Below are positions 30,382-41,800 of a DNA stretch of 64,000 nucleotides, in pieces. Within the stretch, counting starts at the first letter, position 1, and every line of letters starts with the position of its first letter. A program made the position numbers and the translations under genes. The stretch spans positions 9,796,001 through 9,860,000 of the forward strand of contig JAUCEF010000007.1 of assembly GCA_033558025.1 (NCBI GenBank). Direction: 5' to 3'. The DNA comes from Phytophthora sp. 'mugwort' (taxonomy: Eukaryota; Oomycota; Peronosporomycetes; Peronosporales; Peronosporaceae). The notes under the pieces are model-generated. The model was not told where the DNA came from, did not search any database, and saw only the letters and a program-made list of their open reading frames with translations.

Positions 30382-33282
30382 ATGGCGCAACAAGTGGAAG
30401 TGGTCGATCTGTCTGGTGATGTCGAGTCCGATGCTGCGATCTCGTCGCTAGCAGCACGCTGGCTGCCGTACGAGCGAGAAATGGTCGAAGAGCTGTACAC
30501 ACAGGACGGAGTACTGGTGCTTGGTCGTGGACTGGGTCTATTACGCGTGCTGGCGAGCTTCGTACGACTTTTCTGCTCGCCCCGCTGCCTCGTGTTGTGT
30601 CTGAATGCCAATGAGCAGGCAGCGACACTGCGGCGTCTAGTGCTTGCGCTGGGTCTGGACCGTCGGATGCTGCCGCGCGTTGTGGATGCCCGGAGCAACC
30701 TGAATGAACGGCAGCAGATGTACAAGCGCGGCGGCGTCTTCTTCGTGACGGCGCGTATCCTCGTGGTAGATCTGCTGTCCAACCACGTGGACCCGAGCAG
30801 AATCAGCGGCTTACTGGTGAATGATGCACAACATGTGACGGAGACGTCAATTGAAGCTTTCATCCTCAGACTGTACCGCGAACGCAATCGAGAGGGATTC
30901 ATCAAAGGATTCTGCGACGATAGCATCGCTCTTTCGTCAGGGTTCAACCGCGTGGAACAAGTACTAAAGCACTTGTATGTGCGGAATGTGTATCTCTATC
31001 CGAGGTTTCATGTTGCCATCAACTCGTGCTTGGAGAAACACCAGCCTGAGGTGTACGAGATCGAAGTGGGTTTTTCACCGTCGATGAACATCATGCAGGA
31101 AGCGCTCCTTGTTGCGCTGGAGGCTACGGTGAAGGAGTTGCAACGTAGTACAAAGTCATTAGATGCTGCTGATCTGACGATGGACAAGGCTCTGGCCAAG
31201 TCGTTTAGCCATTTTATTCGACGACAATTGGACCCGTTGTGGCACAAGCTGCCAGGCAAGACCAAGCAACTCGTCGGAGATCTCTCGACCCTGCGTCAAC
31301 TGCTGGCGTATCTCCCACGCTACGACGCAATTTCGTATTATTCTTTCCTCGTGAATTATCAGACGATGAACGGCCAACAGCGCTTCCCGTCGCCATGGCT
31401 GTTCACAGATGCCGCAGATCGACTTTTAACTGCGGCAAAAGAGCGGTTGTATCAGATTGTGGACCCTAAGACCAAGAAGCCCATAAAACCTCGTCAGCTT
31501 GCGTCGTCGAATGCTGCAGGCTCAAGTGCTACAGATAGCGCTGAGCTCAAGCTTGTATTGGAACAAAATCCCAAATGGGACGCCCTCAAAGAGATCCTGG
31601 ATGAAGTGCATGATGAACAAAGCAAGAAAAAGAAGCAGAAGAAGGATATACTGGCTGCTGGTGGGGCAAGCGTGTTGGTGATGGTCAAGGACGAGCGGAC
31701 GTGTGCACAGCTTCGTGAATTTTTAAGTTTGGGTGCGCAGGAAATGATGCGGAGGCGTTTCGGCCACTATTTGCTGCAGAAAGAAGCTGCACTGAAGCAA
31801 AAAGGAGGTAGCATGGCATCACTGGGACTTGAACAACGACTACTTCTAGAGGCAGCAACAAAGCTACGATCCGATGAACTTTACACTGAAGACGATGTGG
31901 AGTCTTCAAGAGGGTCGAAAAGTAAGCAGAAGTTTGTTAAGGCGAAGAAGCGTACTCGAGAGGACTCGTCACAATTAAGTTACAATGATGTTCAAGTTCA
32001 TAACACTGAAGTTTCGAGCTTTGGATTATCGAGAGCAGAACTTGAAGCTATTACTGGTGCTCAAGAAAGATCGGAGCGAGAGAGCAAGTCGAAAATGTTT
32101 TTCGATGGGCATCTTCGTGCTGCATCAAGTCGCCTAGAGCAACCATCAGGCACGCCACATCTGTCACTTGAAGTGGCCGATCCGTCGGGCAGCGTCGTAT
32201 TGTGCACTTACGAACAAGCCACCCAACACGGCTACGGTGCTTCCGCTTTTCTAGAGGATCTGATGCCGTCCTGTATCGTCTTGTACGATCCAGATATGGC
32301 ATTTATCCGTGAAGTGGAAGTATTTCACGCGTCACACATTGCCCCTCTCGAGATTTATTTCATGATATATAACGAAAGCACAGAGCAGCAGTCTTACCTA
32401 AGCGAGATCCAGCGCGAGAAGCGTGCATTCGACAAACTTATCCACCAAAAAGCGCACTTGATGATGCCTGCAAATGTGTATGACCTTCCGCTTTACATGA
32501 AGCTGCGACAACAGACTGTGGAATACAGCATGGATACACGAACGGGTGGACGATCCAAGTCTCATCGCGCCGGCGTCAAGGTCGTAGTTGACGTCCGCGA
32601 GTTCCGCAGTGCGTTGCCGTCTATGCTTCACAAAGAGGGATTATTTGTGCTCCCCGTGACACTGGAAATTGGCGACTACGTGTTGTCACCAGAAATTTGT
32701 GTCGAACGCAAAAGCATCAGTGACCTTTTCGGCTCGTTAAACTCTGGACGTTTATTTAACCAGGCCGAAAGCATGCGGCGCTTCTATAAAACACCGGTGC
32801 TGCTCATTGAATTTACGCAAGGAAAGGCGTTCTCACTTCAGGACGTGTCGGAGCTTGGTTCTGAGATCAATGCCACCAATATCGTTTCCAAGCTGACGCT
32901 GCTGATTCTGCATTTCCCGTCCTTGCGAATCCTCTGGTCCCGCTCACCGCATGCAACAGTGGATCTCTTCAAGATCGTCAAGAAATACCAGGACGAGCCC
33001 GACATGGAAGCTGCAGCTTCTCTAGGCAATGGCTTACCGATGGACGACAGCGCTGCTCAAACCAACAGTGGCGAGGGAAGATTGGCATCAAATTACTACA
33101 ACACCAGCTCGATCGATGTGCTCAAGAAGTTGCCGGGCATCAACGAGCACAACTTCCGGAAAGTGTTAACGAGCGTCACGAACCTCGCCGAGCTCAGCCG
33201 CTTAACATTAGACAAACTCACGAAGCTGCTGGGCAAAGCGAACGGAAAAAAGCTCCACACTTTTTTCAACAGCACAGCATAA
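30382..33282 (+). CDS. ERCC4: DNA repair endonuclease XPF (ERCC4/Rad1), 966 aa
   Basis: Intronless. XPF with ERCC1 forms the structure-specific nuclease that cuts 5' of lesions in nucleotide excision repair and acts in crosslink repair and single-strand annealing. The N-terminal region (about 1-330) corresponds to the inactive SF2 helicase-like module. The nuclease domain at about 735-880 has VVVDVREFRSALP and the hallmark GD-x(n)-ERK-x3-D motif (GDYVLSPEICVERKSISD). A C-terminal double helix-hairpin-helix (LKKLPGINEHNFRKVL) at about 911-963 mediates ERCC1 dimerisation. ATG at 30382 (MAQQVEVVDL) is preferred to the upstream Met at 30337, whose leader is hydrophobic and unlike the family. Confidence 0.95.
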   Translation: MAQQVEVVDLSGDVESDAAISSLAARWLPYEREMVEELYTQDGVLVLGRGLGLLRVLASFVRLFCSPRCLVLCLNANEQAATLRRLVLALGLDRRMLPRVVDARSNLNERQQMYKRGGVFFVTARILVVDLLSNHVDPSRISGLLVNDAQHVTETSIEAFILRLYRERNREGFIKGFCDDSIALSSGFNRVEQVLKHLYVRNVYLYPRFHVAINSCLEKHQPEVYEIEVGFSPSMNIMQEALLVALEATVKELQRSTKSLDAADLTMDKALAKSFSHFIRRQLDPLWHKLPGKTKQLVGDLSTLRQLLAYLPRYDAISYYSFLVNYQTMNGQQRFPSPWLFTDAADRLLTAAKERLYQIVDPKTKKPIKPRQLASSNAAGSSATDSAELKLVLEQNPKWDALKEILDEVHDEQSKKKKQKKDILAAGGASVLVMVKDERTCAQLREFLSLGAQEMMRRRFGHYLLQKEAALKQKGGSMASLGLEQRLLLEAATKLRSDELYTEDDVESSRGSKSKQKFVKAKKRTREDSSQLSYNDVQVHNTEVSSFGLSRAELEAITGAQERSERESKSKMFFDGHLRAASSRLEQPSGTPHLSLEVADPSGSVVLCTYEQATQHGYGASAFLEDLMPSCIVLYDPDMAFIREVEVFHASHIAPLEIYFMIYNESTEQQSYLSEIQREKRAFDKLIHQKAHLMMPANVYDLPLYMKLRQQTVEYSMDTRTGGRSKSHRAGVKVVVDVREFRSALPSMLHKEGLFVLPVTLEIGDYVLSPEICVERKSISDLFGSLNSGRLFNQAESMRRFYKTPVLLIEFTQGKAFSLQDVSELGSEINATNIVSKLTLLILHFPSLRILWSRSPHATVDLFKIVKKYQDEPDMEAAASLGNGLPMDDSAAQTNSGEGRLASNYYNTSSIDVLKKLPGINEHNFRKVLTSVTNLAELSRLTLDKLTKLLGKANGKKLHTFFNSTA

Positions 33283-33407
33283 ATGTAAGCATGTTTTGTA
33301 CTGCCTTCGTTCTAGGTGTTCTGTCTCGCTCTCACGAGTCCAAACTCTCGTGTGCCTTAACTATATGCAAGCACACGAGACCTAACGAGACTCAACTTAC
33401 GACCGGT

Positions 33408-34289
33408 TTAAAACTTGAACACCTGCGTGGAAGTATAGTTCAGCTCCTTGAGCAAGCCCTGCAGCTCGCCTTGAGACCTGTCCTTGGCCTTGTCGCCCGA
33501 GACGTGGTACATCATCGGAGGCGGGCCGCAGACACACACGAGGTTGTCGTCCGACGGCTCCGGCATGTACTTTTCGATCATCTCCTTGGAGACGAAGCCC
33601 GTGAGGCCCTTCCACTTGGCAGACGGGTTACTCAGCACGTGGACCACTGAAATCTGTGGGTACAGGTACATCATGGCGTCCACCTCCTCGCGTAGGATGA
33701 TATCATCCTCTGAGACGCTGCAGTAGAGCAATGTGATCTCCGTGCGGTCCTCCGGATTGCGGCAAATGGACTTAATGAGCTGCAGCATAGGAGTGATACC
33801 GGAGCCGCCAGCGATCATGCCGATGCTCTTGTACCTGTTGGGGTAATACTTGAACTTCTGGAAGGGGCCCTTCATGTCAAGCGAGTCGCCCTCTTTAAGC
33901 TCCACGATGTGCTTGCTCAGCTTGCCCTGCGGGTAGCCCTTGACTACGAGCTCCAGGAACCCCTTCTCCTCGTTCACGTTCGTGGGCGTGTAAGGGCGTA
34001 CCACCGTCTTGCCGTCCACCTTGGCGCGCGCCATGAGGCAACTGGGTGTGTCGATGCCCATCACGTGCTCAAGTGACGGCAAGTCGAACGTTACGCGTTT
34101 GGTATTGTGGTTCACAGTCTCCACCTTGCGCACAGTGAAGGAGCGGAACTCCTTGGGACTCAGCGCCACCTTGGGCGCCTCCTCGCACTGCGTCGAAGAG
34201 AACGGACCAGAGAAGGCCGCGAACGCAGCCATACCCGCCGTCACGAGCGCGCCACGCGATAGGAACCTGGTCTGAGCAGGGAAGCGCAT
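33408..34289 (-). CDS. NADH-cytochrome b5 reductase, 293 aa
   Basis: A flavoprotein that passes electrons from NADH to cytochrome b5. From Met at 34289 the protein starts MRFPAQTRFLSRGALVTAG, a basic, Ser/Ala-rich leader with a hydrophobic stretch, suggesting targeting to mitochondrial outer or inner membranes. The FAD domain has the flavin-binding RPYTPT motif and GDSLDMKGPF. The NADH domain has GMIAGGSGITPML and ends with VCGPPPMM. The C-terminus QVFKF matches the short aromatic ending of this family. Upstream in-frame Met codons at 34307 and 34409 would add a leader that is probably untranslated. The gene is divergent from the DTW gene. Confidence 0.9.
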   Translation of the reverse strand: MRFPAQTRFLSRGALVTAGMAAFAAFSGPFSSTQCEEAPKVALSPKEFRSFTVRKVETVNHNTKRVTFDLPSLEHVMGIDTPSCLMARAKVDGKTVVRPYTPTNVNEEKGFLELVVKGYPQGKLSKHIVELKEGDSLDMKGPFQKFKYYPNRYKSIGMIAGGSGITPMLQLIKSICRNPEDRTEITLLYCSVSEDDIILREEVDAMMYLYPQISVVHVLSNPSAKWKGLTGFVSKEMIEKYMPEPSDDNLVCVCGPPPMMYHVSGDKAKDRSQGELQGLLKELNYTSTQVFKF

Positions 34290-34512
34290 GATTATTGTCG
34301 ACCACATTTTCGGGCAGAATACGGGGAAGACTAAGAGTGGAGTCCAGCTAGACTTGTGCGACCATGACCGGAATGTGAGGCCCGTTCTCCTTTTCGTCAT
34401 TTCATCCAATCATATTGATTTAAAAGCAAATACGACAAATGGATTGGCTGGATAAGATAACGGTTTATGACGGGTCCAATTAATGGTGCTTCAGCGACTG
34501 CAGACCCGCGAA
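34290..34512. promoter_or_regulatory. Divergent promoter with CCAAT boxes
   Basis: The 223 bp between the cytochrome b5 reductase start (minus) and the DTW gene start (plus) contain ATCCAATCATATTGATT at 34408-34424, GGATTGGCTGG at 34441 and GTCCAATTAATGG at 34474. These are CCAAT boxes in both orientations. TCATTTCATCC just before the first box resembles the oomycete initiator core TCATT. Binding is inferred. Confidence 0.45.
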
Positions 34513-35614
34513 ATGAGTGCCGATGTGCAGCAGCCGAAGGCGTGGTCGCGCGTGCCATGCACATCGTGCAAGCGCAGCTACAAGTTCTACTGTCCCAAGT
34601 GCAACATCCCACTGGGCATGCCGGAGAACGTGGTGGTGCCAGCGCTTAAGCTGCCGCTGCAGGTACACGTGTGGTTCCAAGACAAGATCAAGAAGAGTAC
34701 GGCGCCGCATGCCAAGGTGCTGGCTCCGCAGGACGTGCATATCGTGCCATATCCTCCAGTCAAAGATGGAGGCGCGTTGCCGACCTACACGCGCGAGAAC
34801 GCTGTAGTGGTGTATCCGTCCTTTGAAGCTGAGACGCTCGGGCAGATCAGTGCCGAAGAGCTCCAAGGCATCCGCACGTTGATCTTCATCGACTGCCCAT
34901 GGCAGAAGGCGCCTGTGATTACGACAGACCCGATGATCGCCAAGTTGCGCCATGTGAAGCTGGCGCAGCCGCCCAAGGAGAGCAATTTCTGGCGCTATCA
35001 CAAGGCTGGAGCGGGCTGCGTCTCCACGATTGAAGGTGGGTGCAACGTGTGTTGCTTGGTTTCAATTTGAGTTTAAATCTGATAGTATTCATATGTTTGT
35101 ACCTTTCGTCGCAGCTATTCAAATGATGCTGGAAGAATACATTTCTGCGGCGAACAAGGCGCATATCGTCTTGCCAGAGGGCTCAAAGGAAACGCTGCTA
35201 ACGGACCTCCTGTTCTTCTTTAAGCTGCAGTTCTCACGCATCGTTGAGCACTTTGAAAATGAAGCAGACACAGACCGGAAGCCGCCGATGGACGCTGATG
35301 AGAAGGAGCGTCGTCGTTTGATGTACAGTCAGAAGGAAAAGGGCAAAAAGCGGCGGCTCGAGAACAAGCTGCAAGCGTGGGAGGCGCGCGCCAAGGCGAT
35401 TCAAGCGGGCGAGCAGCCGCCAGCCATGACGCACACCAAGCGCCACCGCCGGTGTTACAACTGCAAGAAGGATGATCACCACTCGAAAGACTGTCCGCAG
35501 CCATGCCGCTACTGCAAGCGGCTTGGTCACTTCAGTGCCAACTGCACCATGAAGCAGGCCGCCTACGAGCGCGAGATGAAGTTCCAGCAAATGCCGCATA
35601 CCAAGGCCTTGTGA
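34513..35614 (+). CDS. DTW-domain tRNA acp-transferase-like protein with two CCHC zinc knuckles (2 exons, 340 aa)
   Basis: Exons 34513-35035 and 35115-35614. The N-terminus carries CTSCKRSYKFYCPKCNIPLG, a four-cysteine metal site typical of DTW proteins. DTW enzymes such as DTWD1 transfer the aminocarboxypropyl group of S-adenosylmethionine to uridine in tRNA. The signature core is here IFIDCPWQKAPVI (about 125-137), with D-x-x-W where many members have DxTW, followed by FWRYHKAGAGCVSTIEAI. A charged linker leads to two consecutive CCHC knuckles at about 288-318 (CYNCKKDDHHSKDC and CRYCKRLGHFSANC), which probably bind RNA. Met at 34483 is an alternative start. tRNA specificity is inferred. 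Confidence 0.85.
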
Positions 35615-35839
35615 CGGTCGACAGCACAATATACAACTTCATGATCCGTGCACTGTAGCAGTGGTGCAATTATTTTAACCCATTTTTTACTTGGTTTTTG
35701 TAAAGAAAGAATTCGACTTCCCCCTCATTCATAATACGCGGCACCCGCATTTGCGAACGTACCGCAACGTGCAGGAAGGAAGGAAGACGCGGGCGATCGA
35801 CCAGACAAAACCGCGGACGCACAGGCAGAAGCAGCAGCC

Positions 35840-38800
35840 ATGGCCGAAAGCTTCACGCGCTTCCTGTCGGGCCTGCGCAGTGGCAACAGCAGTGTGCGGC
35901 ATCGCGCGGCGCAGAGCTTGCGGTTGTACATCGAGTCCGAGTCGCGCGATCTGTCCCACGGGCTCTACATGAAGTGGGTAACAGATATCAGCGCGCGGCT
36001 CATGCTACTTTGCAACTCGAATGAGAATGCGGACCGCATGGGCGGCATCGCTGCCATGGACGAGCTGGTGGAGCTCTTTATCGCTGAGCGCAACGACCAG
36101 ACCATCATCGAGTTCGCGCACTCGCTCACCAAAGTGTTCGAGAAGATCCCAAGCGCCGACCCGCCCATGCTGCGCGTCGCTGCTAAGGCCTTGGGTCACA
36201 TTGTGTCCACCGGTGGCACGAGCCTCATCGAGTTCGTGGAAGATTACCACGTCAAGCCAGCACTCGAGTGGCTCAAGAACGAGACGTTCCATGTGCGCCG
36301 CCACGCCGCCGTCATGATCCTCAAGGAGCTGTCCATCAACGCGCCCTCCACGTCCTTCAGATACATGGACAAGTACTTTGACTTCATCTGGAGCGCCTTC
36401 TGGGACTCCAAACTCGTGGTGAGAGTGAGCGCTAGCGAGTCGTTGCAGTCGTGCTTCATGTTAATTCAGCAGCGTGAATCTAACCGCAAGACGTCGTGGT
36501 ACAACCGCGCGCTGGACGAAGCAGAAAGCGCCCTCAAACGCAACAGCTCGGAAGCTACACACGGAGCGCTCCTGATTCTGAACGAGTTGCTGCGCAATAC
36601 AGGGGACTTTATGCACTCACACTACGCCCGTGCTTGTCGACTGGTATTTAGTCACCAGGACCACAAGAGCGCCACTGTTCGCTCTGCTGTCATCAGTCTC
36701 TTTCCACGTTTAGCCAAGTTCAACACGTCGGTGTTCGTGGAAAAGTGCTATCGGCCGTGTATGAATCATTTGCTCGAGGTGCTTTTCTCGGCGACGACAA
36801 CGACGCGTCCGGACGCATTGCTTTCGATTGGAAAGCTTTCTCTTGCGATTGGTCCGTTGCTAGCGAGGGACGAGCAGACTTTGATGGCAATTATGAATGG
36901 AATTAAAGGCGGATTACAGGTGCGCAAGAAAGATTTTGATACTCATCGAGAGGCACTCGCGTGTCTGCGTATGCTGGCGGAGACTGTGGGTCCCGCACTT
37001 ATCAGAGTCGACTTGGAGTCGATGGTGGGGCCGCTTTTCCAGAATGATTTAGACTCGTCACTCGTCGAGACATTGACAACGATTGTCAAGAAGATTCCGC
37101 CGATGAAGCCCATTATCCAGCAAAAACTGTTTGAGCGGTTAAGCTCAATTCTGCGCTCCAGACAAAATGATATCACGGGATCTGCTACGACCCCCACCAG
37201 TAGGAGACTCAAAACAACGTCCATTTCAGTGACGGGTGGGATGCTGTCGAACTTGTTTCTTTCAGCTACAGGAGCGAAGACCAATGGAACATCAGATAAT
37301 GGCGCTCCGTCAACGGAAGTATCATCTGCTATTGCGATGCAAGCGCTGGCACTAGAGACGCTGGCAAACTTTGACTTCCAGGGCAATCGGCTTATCCCGA
37401 TCATGTCATTTGTTCATGAAACAGTGGTTAAGTTCCTTGATCACGAAGTTGCAACTATTCGCAAAAGCGCTGCGCTCACGTGCTGTAAGTTGCTTCTGCC
37501 GCCAGGTGAAGACCGTGGAGGAAATACGACGATGACTTCAGACGATTTCGCGCGCCCGGTGACGTCAGTACTTGAACGCTTGCTAACGGTGGGTATCGCA
37601 GATACTGAAGCAAGTATCCGTCTGCGAGTATTGGCATCTCTGGATTCACGGTTTGACCCGCTGCTGGCACTGAATGATAACTTGCGGTGCCTATTTATTG
37701 CGCTTAACGATGAAGTGTTCAGCATTCGTCAAACAGCGATGAGTACGCTTGGACGACTGACGCACCACAATCCATCCACAGTGCTACCCTCACTTCGACA
37801 AACGTTGGTGCAGCTTTTGGCAGAATTGGAGTTCAGTGGAGACTCACGAGGCAAGGAAGAAGGCGCACTCTTGATCGGTTGCTTGCTCCGCTCAGCTTCA
37901 CAGCTTGCCCAGCCCTATGTTCTCCCTATTCTTCGCGTGTTGATGAAAAATCTGCGTGAAGATTCCGAACGTCGTAGCCATAGTCGAAGTACTGTCAGTG
38001 TGAGCAAAGCCATCTTGGCAACCTTAGGCGACTTGGCGGAAGTTGGCGCGCAAGAATTGACGCCATATCTCGGTCAGCTGTTGCCGGATGTAATTGATGA
38101 GATGCGCGACTCCAGCAATCCGCAGATCTTGCAGGTGGCTATTAAGACCCTTGGTCAGCTGGTGTCGTCGACTGGTTATGTGGTGCTGCCGTATCACGAG
38201 TATCCGGAGTTGTTGGACTTGTTGTGCCAAGCTTTACAAAAGTCTGGTGATGCTTTCGAATCTTTACGGATTGAAGCAGGACGTACACTTGGTGTCTTGG
38301 GTGCGTTAGACCCGTACAATCTTCGTCTGTTCCACTTGCAAAAACGAGGCAAGCTCACGGATGCCAAGAAGAAAGAGTTCCGATCCAGTGCATTTGCGGT
38401 TGGTGCTGGTGGAGTGTTCAGTCTATTGGCTTGTGCTGCAAACCCTTCCGAAGCGTTGACGATTAATGGATTTGGTTCGAGGTCAAATGTGTCTCACGCA
38501 GATGGAGTTGGAATTGGTATTCGTATTGGTAATGGTATCGGTGGGCCTGGAATGCTAGATGGCAGCAGTGATGAAGATGCCCAGCAACTGGGAGAATCAC
38601 TCTTGCTGACACCAGCGCGAAAAGTTGCAAAAAGTGACAAGCAGACCAGTGGCAAGCTGACCAACATCATCCTGGAAGTCCCACCCGATGATCTGTTACC
38701 GTCAATGATCCCCGACTCGTCTCAGTATTTCCCTACCGTCGCGACCAATGCATTGATCCGCATTCTGCTTGAACCGCGTAATTCTGTGCACTACCAAGGT

Positions 38801-41800
38801 ACTTTTATGGCAATTATGTACATTTGCAAAAGCCAGCGGAAGCGTATGGGGCAACATTTGGACAAGATCATCCCAGCTTTTCTTTACGCGCTCGAGAAGG
38901 TGAACCGTTCCTTGCGTAAATTCCTGTTTGAACAACTGTGCGACTTGGTGCAAATTGTCGAAGAGCAAATTCAACCGCACTTAGATCATGTGGCCTTGCT
39001 TTCTATCGTCAATAGCTATTGGGACGAGCACCTTGAAGAGGTACTTAACCTGGTCAAGAAGTTGGCAACTTCGCTTGGAGAAAACTTTCGTGTTTATTTA
39101 CCGGATCTCATCCCTCAAATGCTGCGCGTCATTCGGACTGAACGTGATAATCCTGCTCGACCACGAACGCTATTGGTGCTAAAAACGGCTGTATCCCTTG
39201 GACGTTTGCTGGATGGATATCTCCATTTGATCATTCCAGCACTTGTAGCACTTATCCAGAGTGATGCGGACGTCAACGCGAGGAAACAAGGCTTGGGCTC
39301 GCTTGGTTCGCTCGTTAAGAAGCTTAACGTTAGCGTGTATGCGTCAAAGATTATTCACATGCTGGCACGTGTGGTCTCGTCGCAGCCCGAGATGGTGTAT
39401 CTTGCGATGGACTGCCTGTGTTGCATGGTTTACACTATGGGTGACGACTACGCAATTTTCGTTCCAGTTATCAGCCAAGTTCTGGGCCGCCATACATCGC
39501 GCTCGAATGATATTTTCGATCGATATGATCTATTGGTGTCGAAGATTCTGAAGTACCAACCACTTCCCGTAGCTTCGTGGGCGACTGACCCTTTGAAATC
39601 GCGCGTTGATACGTCGAGTGACCATAAGGACTCCAGCTCATCGGCGCAAGATGAAACGAAGAGCTTACCGTGTGATCAAAAGAACCTCATGAAAGCGTGG
39701 GAGGCATCTCAACGATCCACGAAGGAAGATTGGAACGAGTGGATTCTGGCGTTCTCGGTTGAATTGCTCCGAGAGTCTCCCTCACCTGTCCTTCGTGCAT
39801 GCAAAGAGCTGGCGTCCGTGTATCAGCCATTGGCGCGAGAGCTGTTTAACGCATCCTTTGTAAGCGTGTGGCCTCATCTGTCGTCTGCGACGCAGGACAA
39901 TTTGATTCGATCTTTGGAGTCAGCTTTCCAGTCGCCGCATCTTCCATCTGAGATCCTTCAGACGCTGCTTAATCTTGCCGAATTCATGGAGCACGATGAC
40001 CAACCTCTGCCGATTGATATCCGGTTACTCGGCTCTTTGGCTGACAAGTGTCATTCGTTTGCCAAGGCTCTTCACTACAAGGAGCTGGAGTTCAACACAA
40101 ACCCCAGTACTGATGGAATTCAGGCCCTTATTAGCATTAACTCAAAGCTGAATCAGCCGGAGGCTGCGCGTGGTATCTTGAAATACGCTTTGGAAAAGCT
40201 GCCAGGTATTGAAGTGAAGGCTTCCTGGCACGAAAAGCTCCTTCGTTGGGATGATGCGCTAGCAACTCACGACCGCGTGCTCCAAGAAGACCCGAACAAC
40301 GTGGAGTCTATCTTTGGCAAAATGCGCTGTCTGTGGGCAATTGGGGAGTGGCGTAAACTGAATGATCACGTGCAGGAGACATGGTCCAAAATTTACGGCG
40401 AAGGACAGGATTTGAACGGTGAACAGGAAGATGGCGAGAAGCTGCTTGATGTGCCTCCTGCGCTGAAGAAAGAGCTGTGCAGCAGCGGAGCTCGCGTAGC
40501 CTTTTCGCTGCAAAACTGGGACTCGATTCCGAAGTATATCAACTCGGATATGGACGCTACAGAGTCACATCTGTTTAAGGCGGTAGTGTCTATTCGGCGC
40601 ATGGAACTGGACGAGGCTATGAATTCAATTGCAGATTGCCGGAAGGAGATGGACCCAACGCTACGCTCCCTAGTGAGCGAAAGTTATGCTCGAGCATATC
40701 TCCCTGCTATTGTGAATCTGCAGATGCTGACGGAGCTGGAGGAAATTGTTGCGTATCTGAAAACTTTTGCCTACAAGAACAACGGGGAGCTTACACTTCA
40801 GTCGGTGCCTACACCATCGACGTCGACAACTGTGTCACATCGCAAGCAAAGTATCAGTAGCCTTAACTTTGTGTCGTCGTCGTCATCGACATCGTATGGA
40901 CACGAGAAGCAAGTCGCACTGAAGAAATTGCAGACAATCTGGACGAGGCGCATGCTGGGAGTGGAGCGAAACATCCAAGTATGGCAAAGCCTCATGCTGG
41001 TGCGATCACTGGTGTTTGATCCCAGAGAAGACGTGGATATTTGGCTGAAGTATGCGCGTTTGTGCCTCAAGTCGGGACATATTAACCTCGCTGCCAGCGC
41101 TCTCTGGCGCGTTGGTGCGCAACCGTTCATCCGCAGTGTTGAGCGAGACCCGTATGCACCAATTCCGATTAACCTAGGTGGTAACGCTGGAGCGAGTCAG
41201 GGTTTCGCGAATGGATTGTTGAGTCTAGCGGACGGTGCAGCCCAAGACCCTCGAGTAGCTTTCAGCTACTTGCGGCATTTATGGGCAGAGAACCGCGAAG
41301 ATGTGGCCTTGAAGCAAATGGATTGCTTCATTGAAGCCTTGGAACAGCATGGAGACCCAACGAACGAAGATATGCGCAAACTACGTGTACAGGTGTATAT
41401 TCAACTGGGCGAATGGCAAATGTCGCTTGCTGAACCACACAAGCAAGCCGACGGCACGTACGATCACGTCCTGGAGTGTCTTGAGACGGCAACAAAGCTG
41501 GATCCGACCAACGACCGTGCGTGGCATGAGTGGGCCCTTATGAATTTCCGGGCGCTTGAGGCTACAGTGAAGGAATCCGGTCAAGGAGACCCGAAACACT
41601 ATGCTGTTCGAGCTATCCAAGGTTTCTTCCGGTCAATTTCGTTCGGTCACACCAGTTACGATGTGACCAAAGACGTTTTGCGCCTGCTGACGCTTTGGTT
41701 TGCGCAAGGCAATCGTAGTGATGTGCACATGGCGATGGTCGAGGGCTTCCAGGAGGCGTCCATTGACACGTGGCTGGATGTAATTCCACAGCTTATTGCG

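Noticed and set aside
30315..30947. A 210-residue minus-strand frame opposite the 5' part of XPF
   Set aside because: Ser/Arg/Thr-rich random composition; antisense to a well-supported conserved gene.
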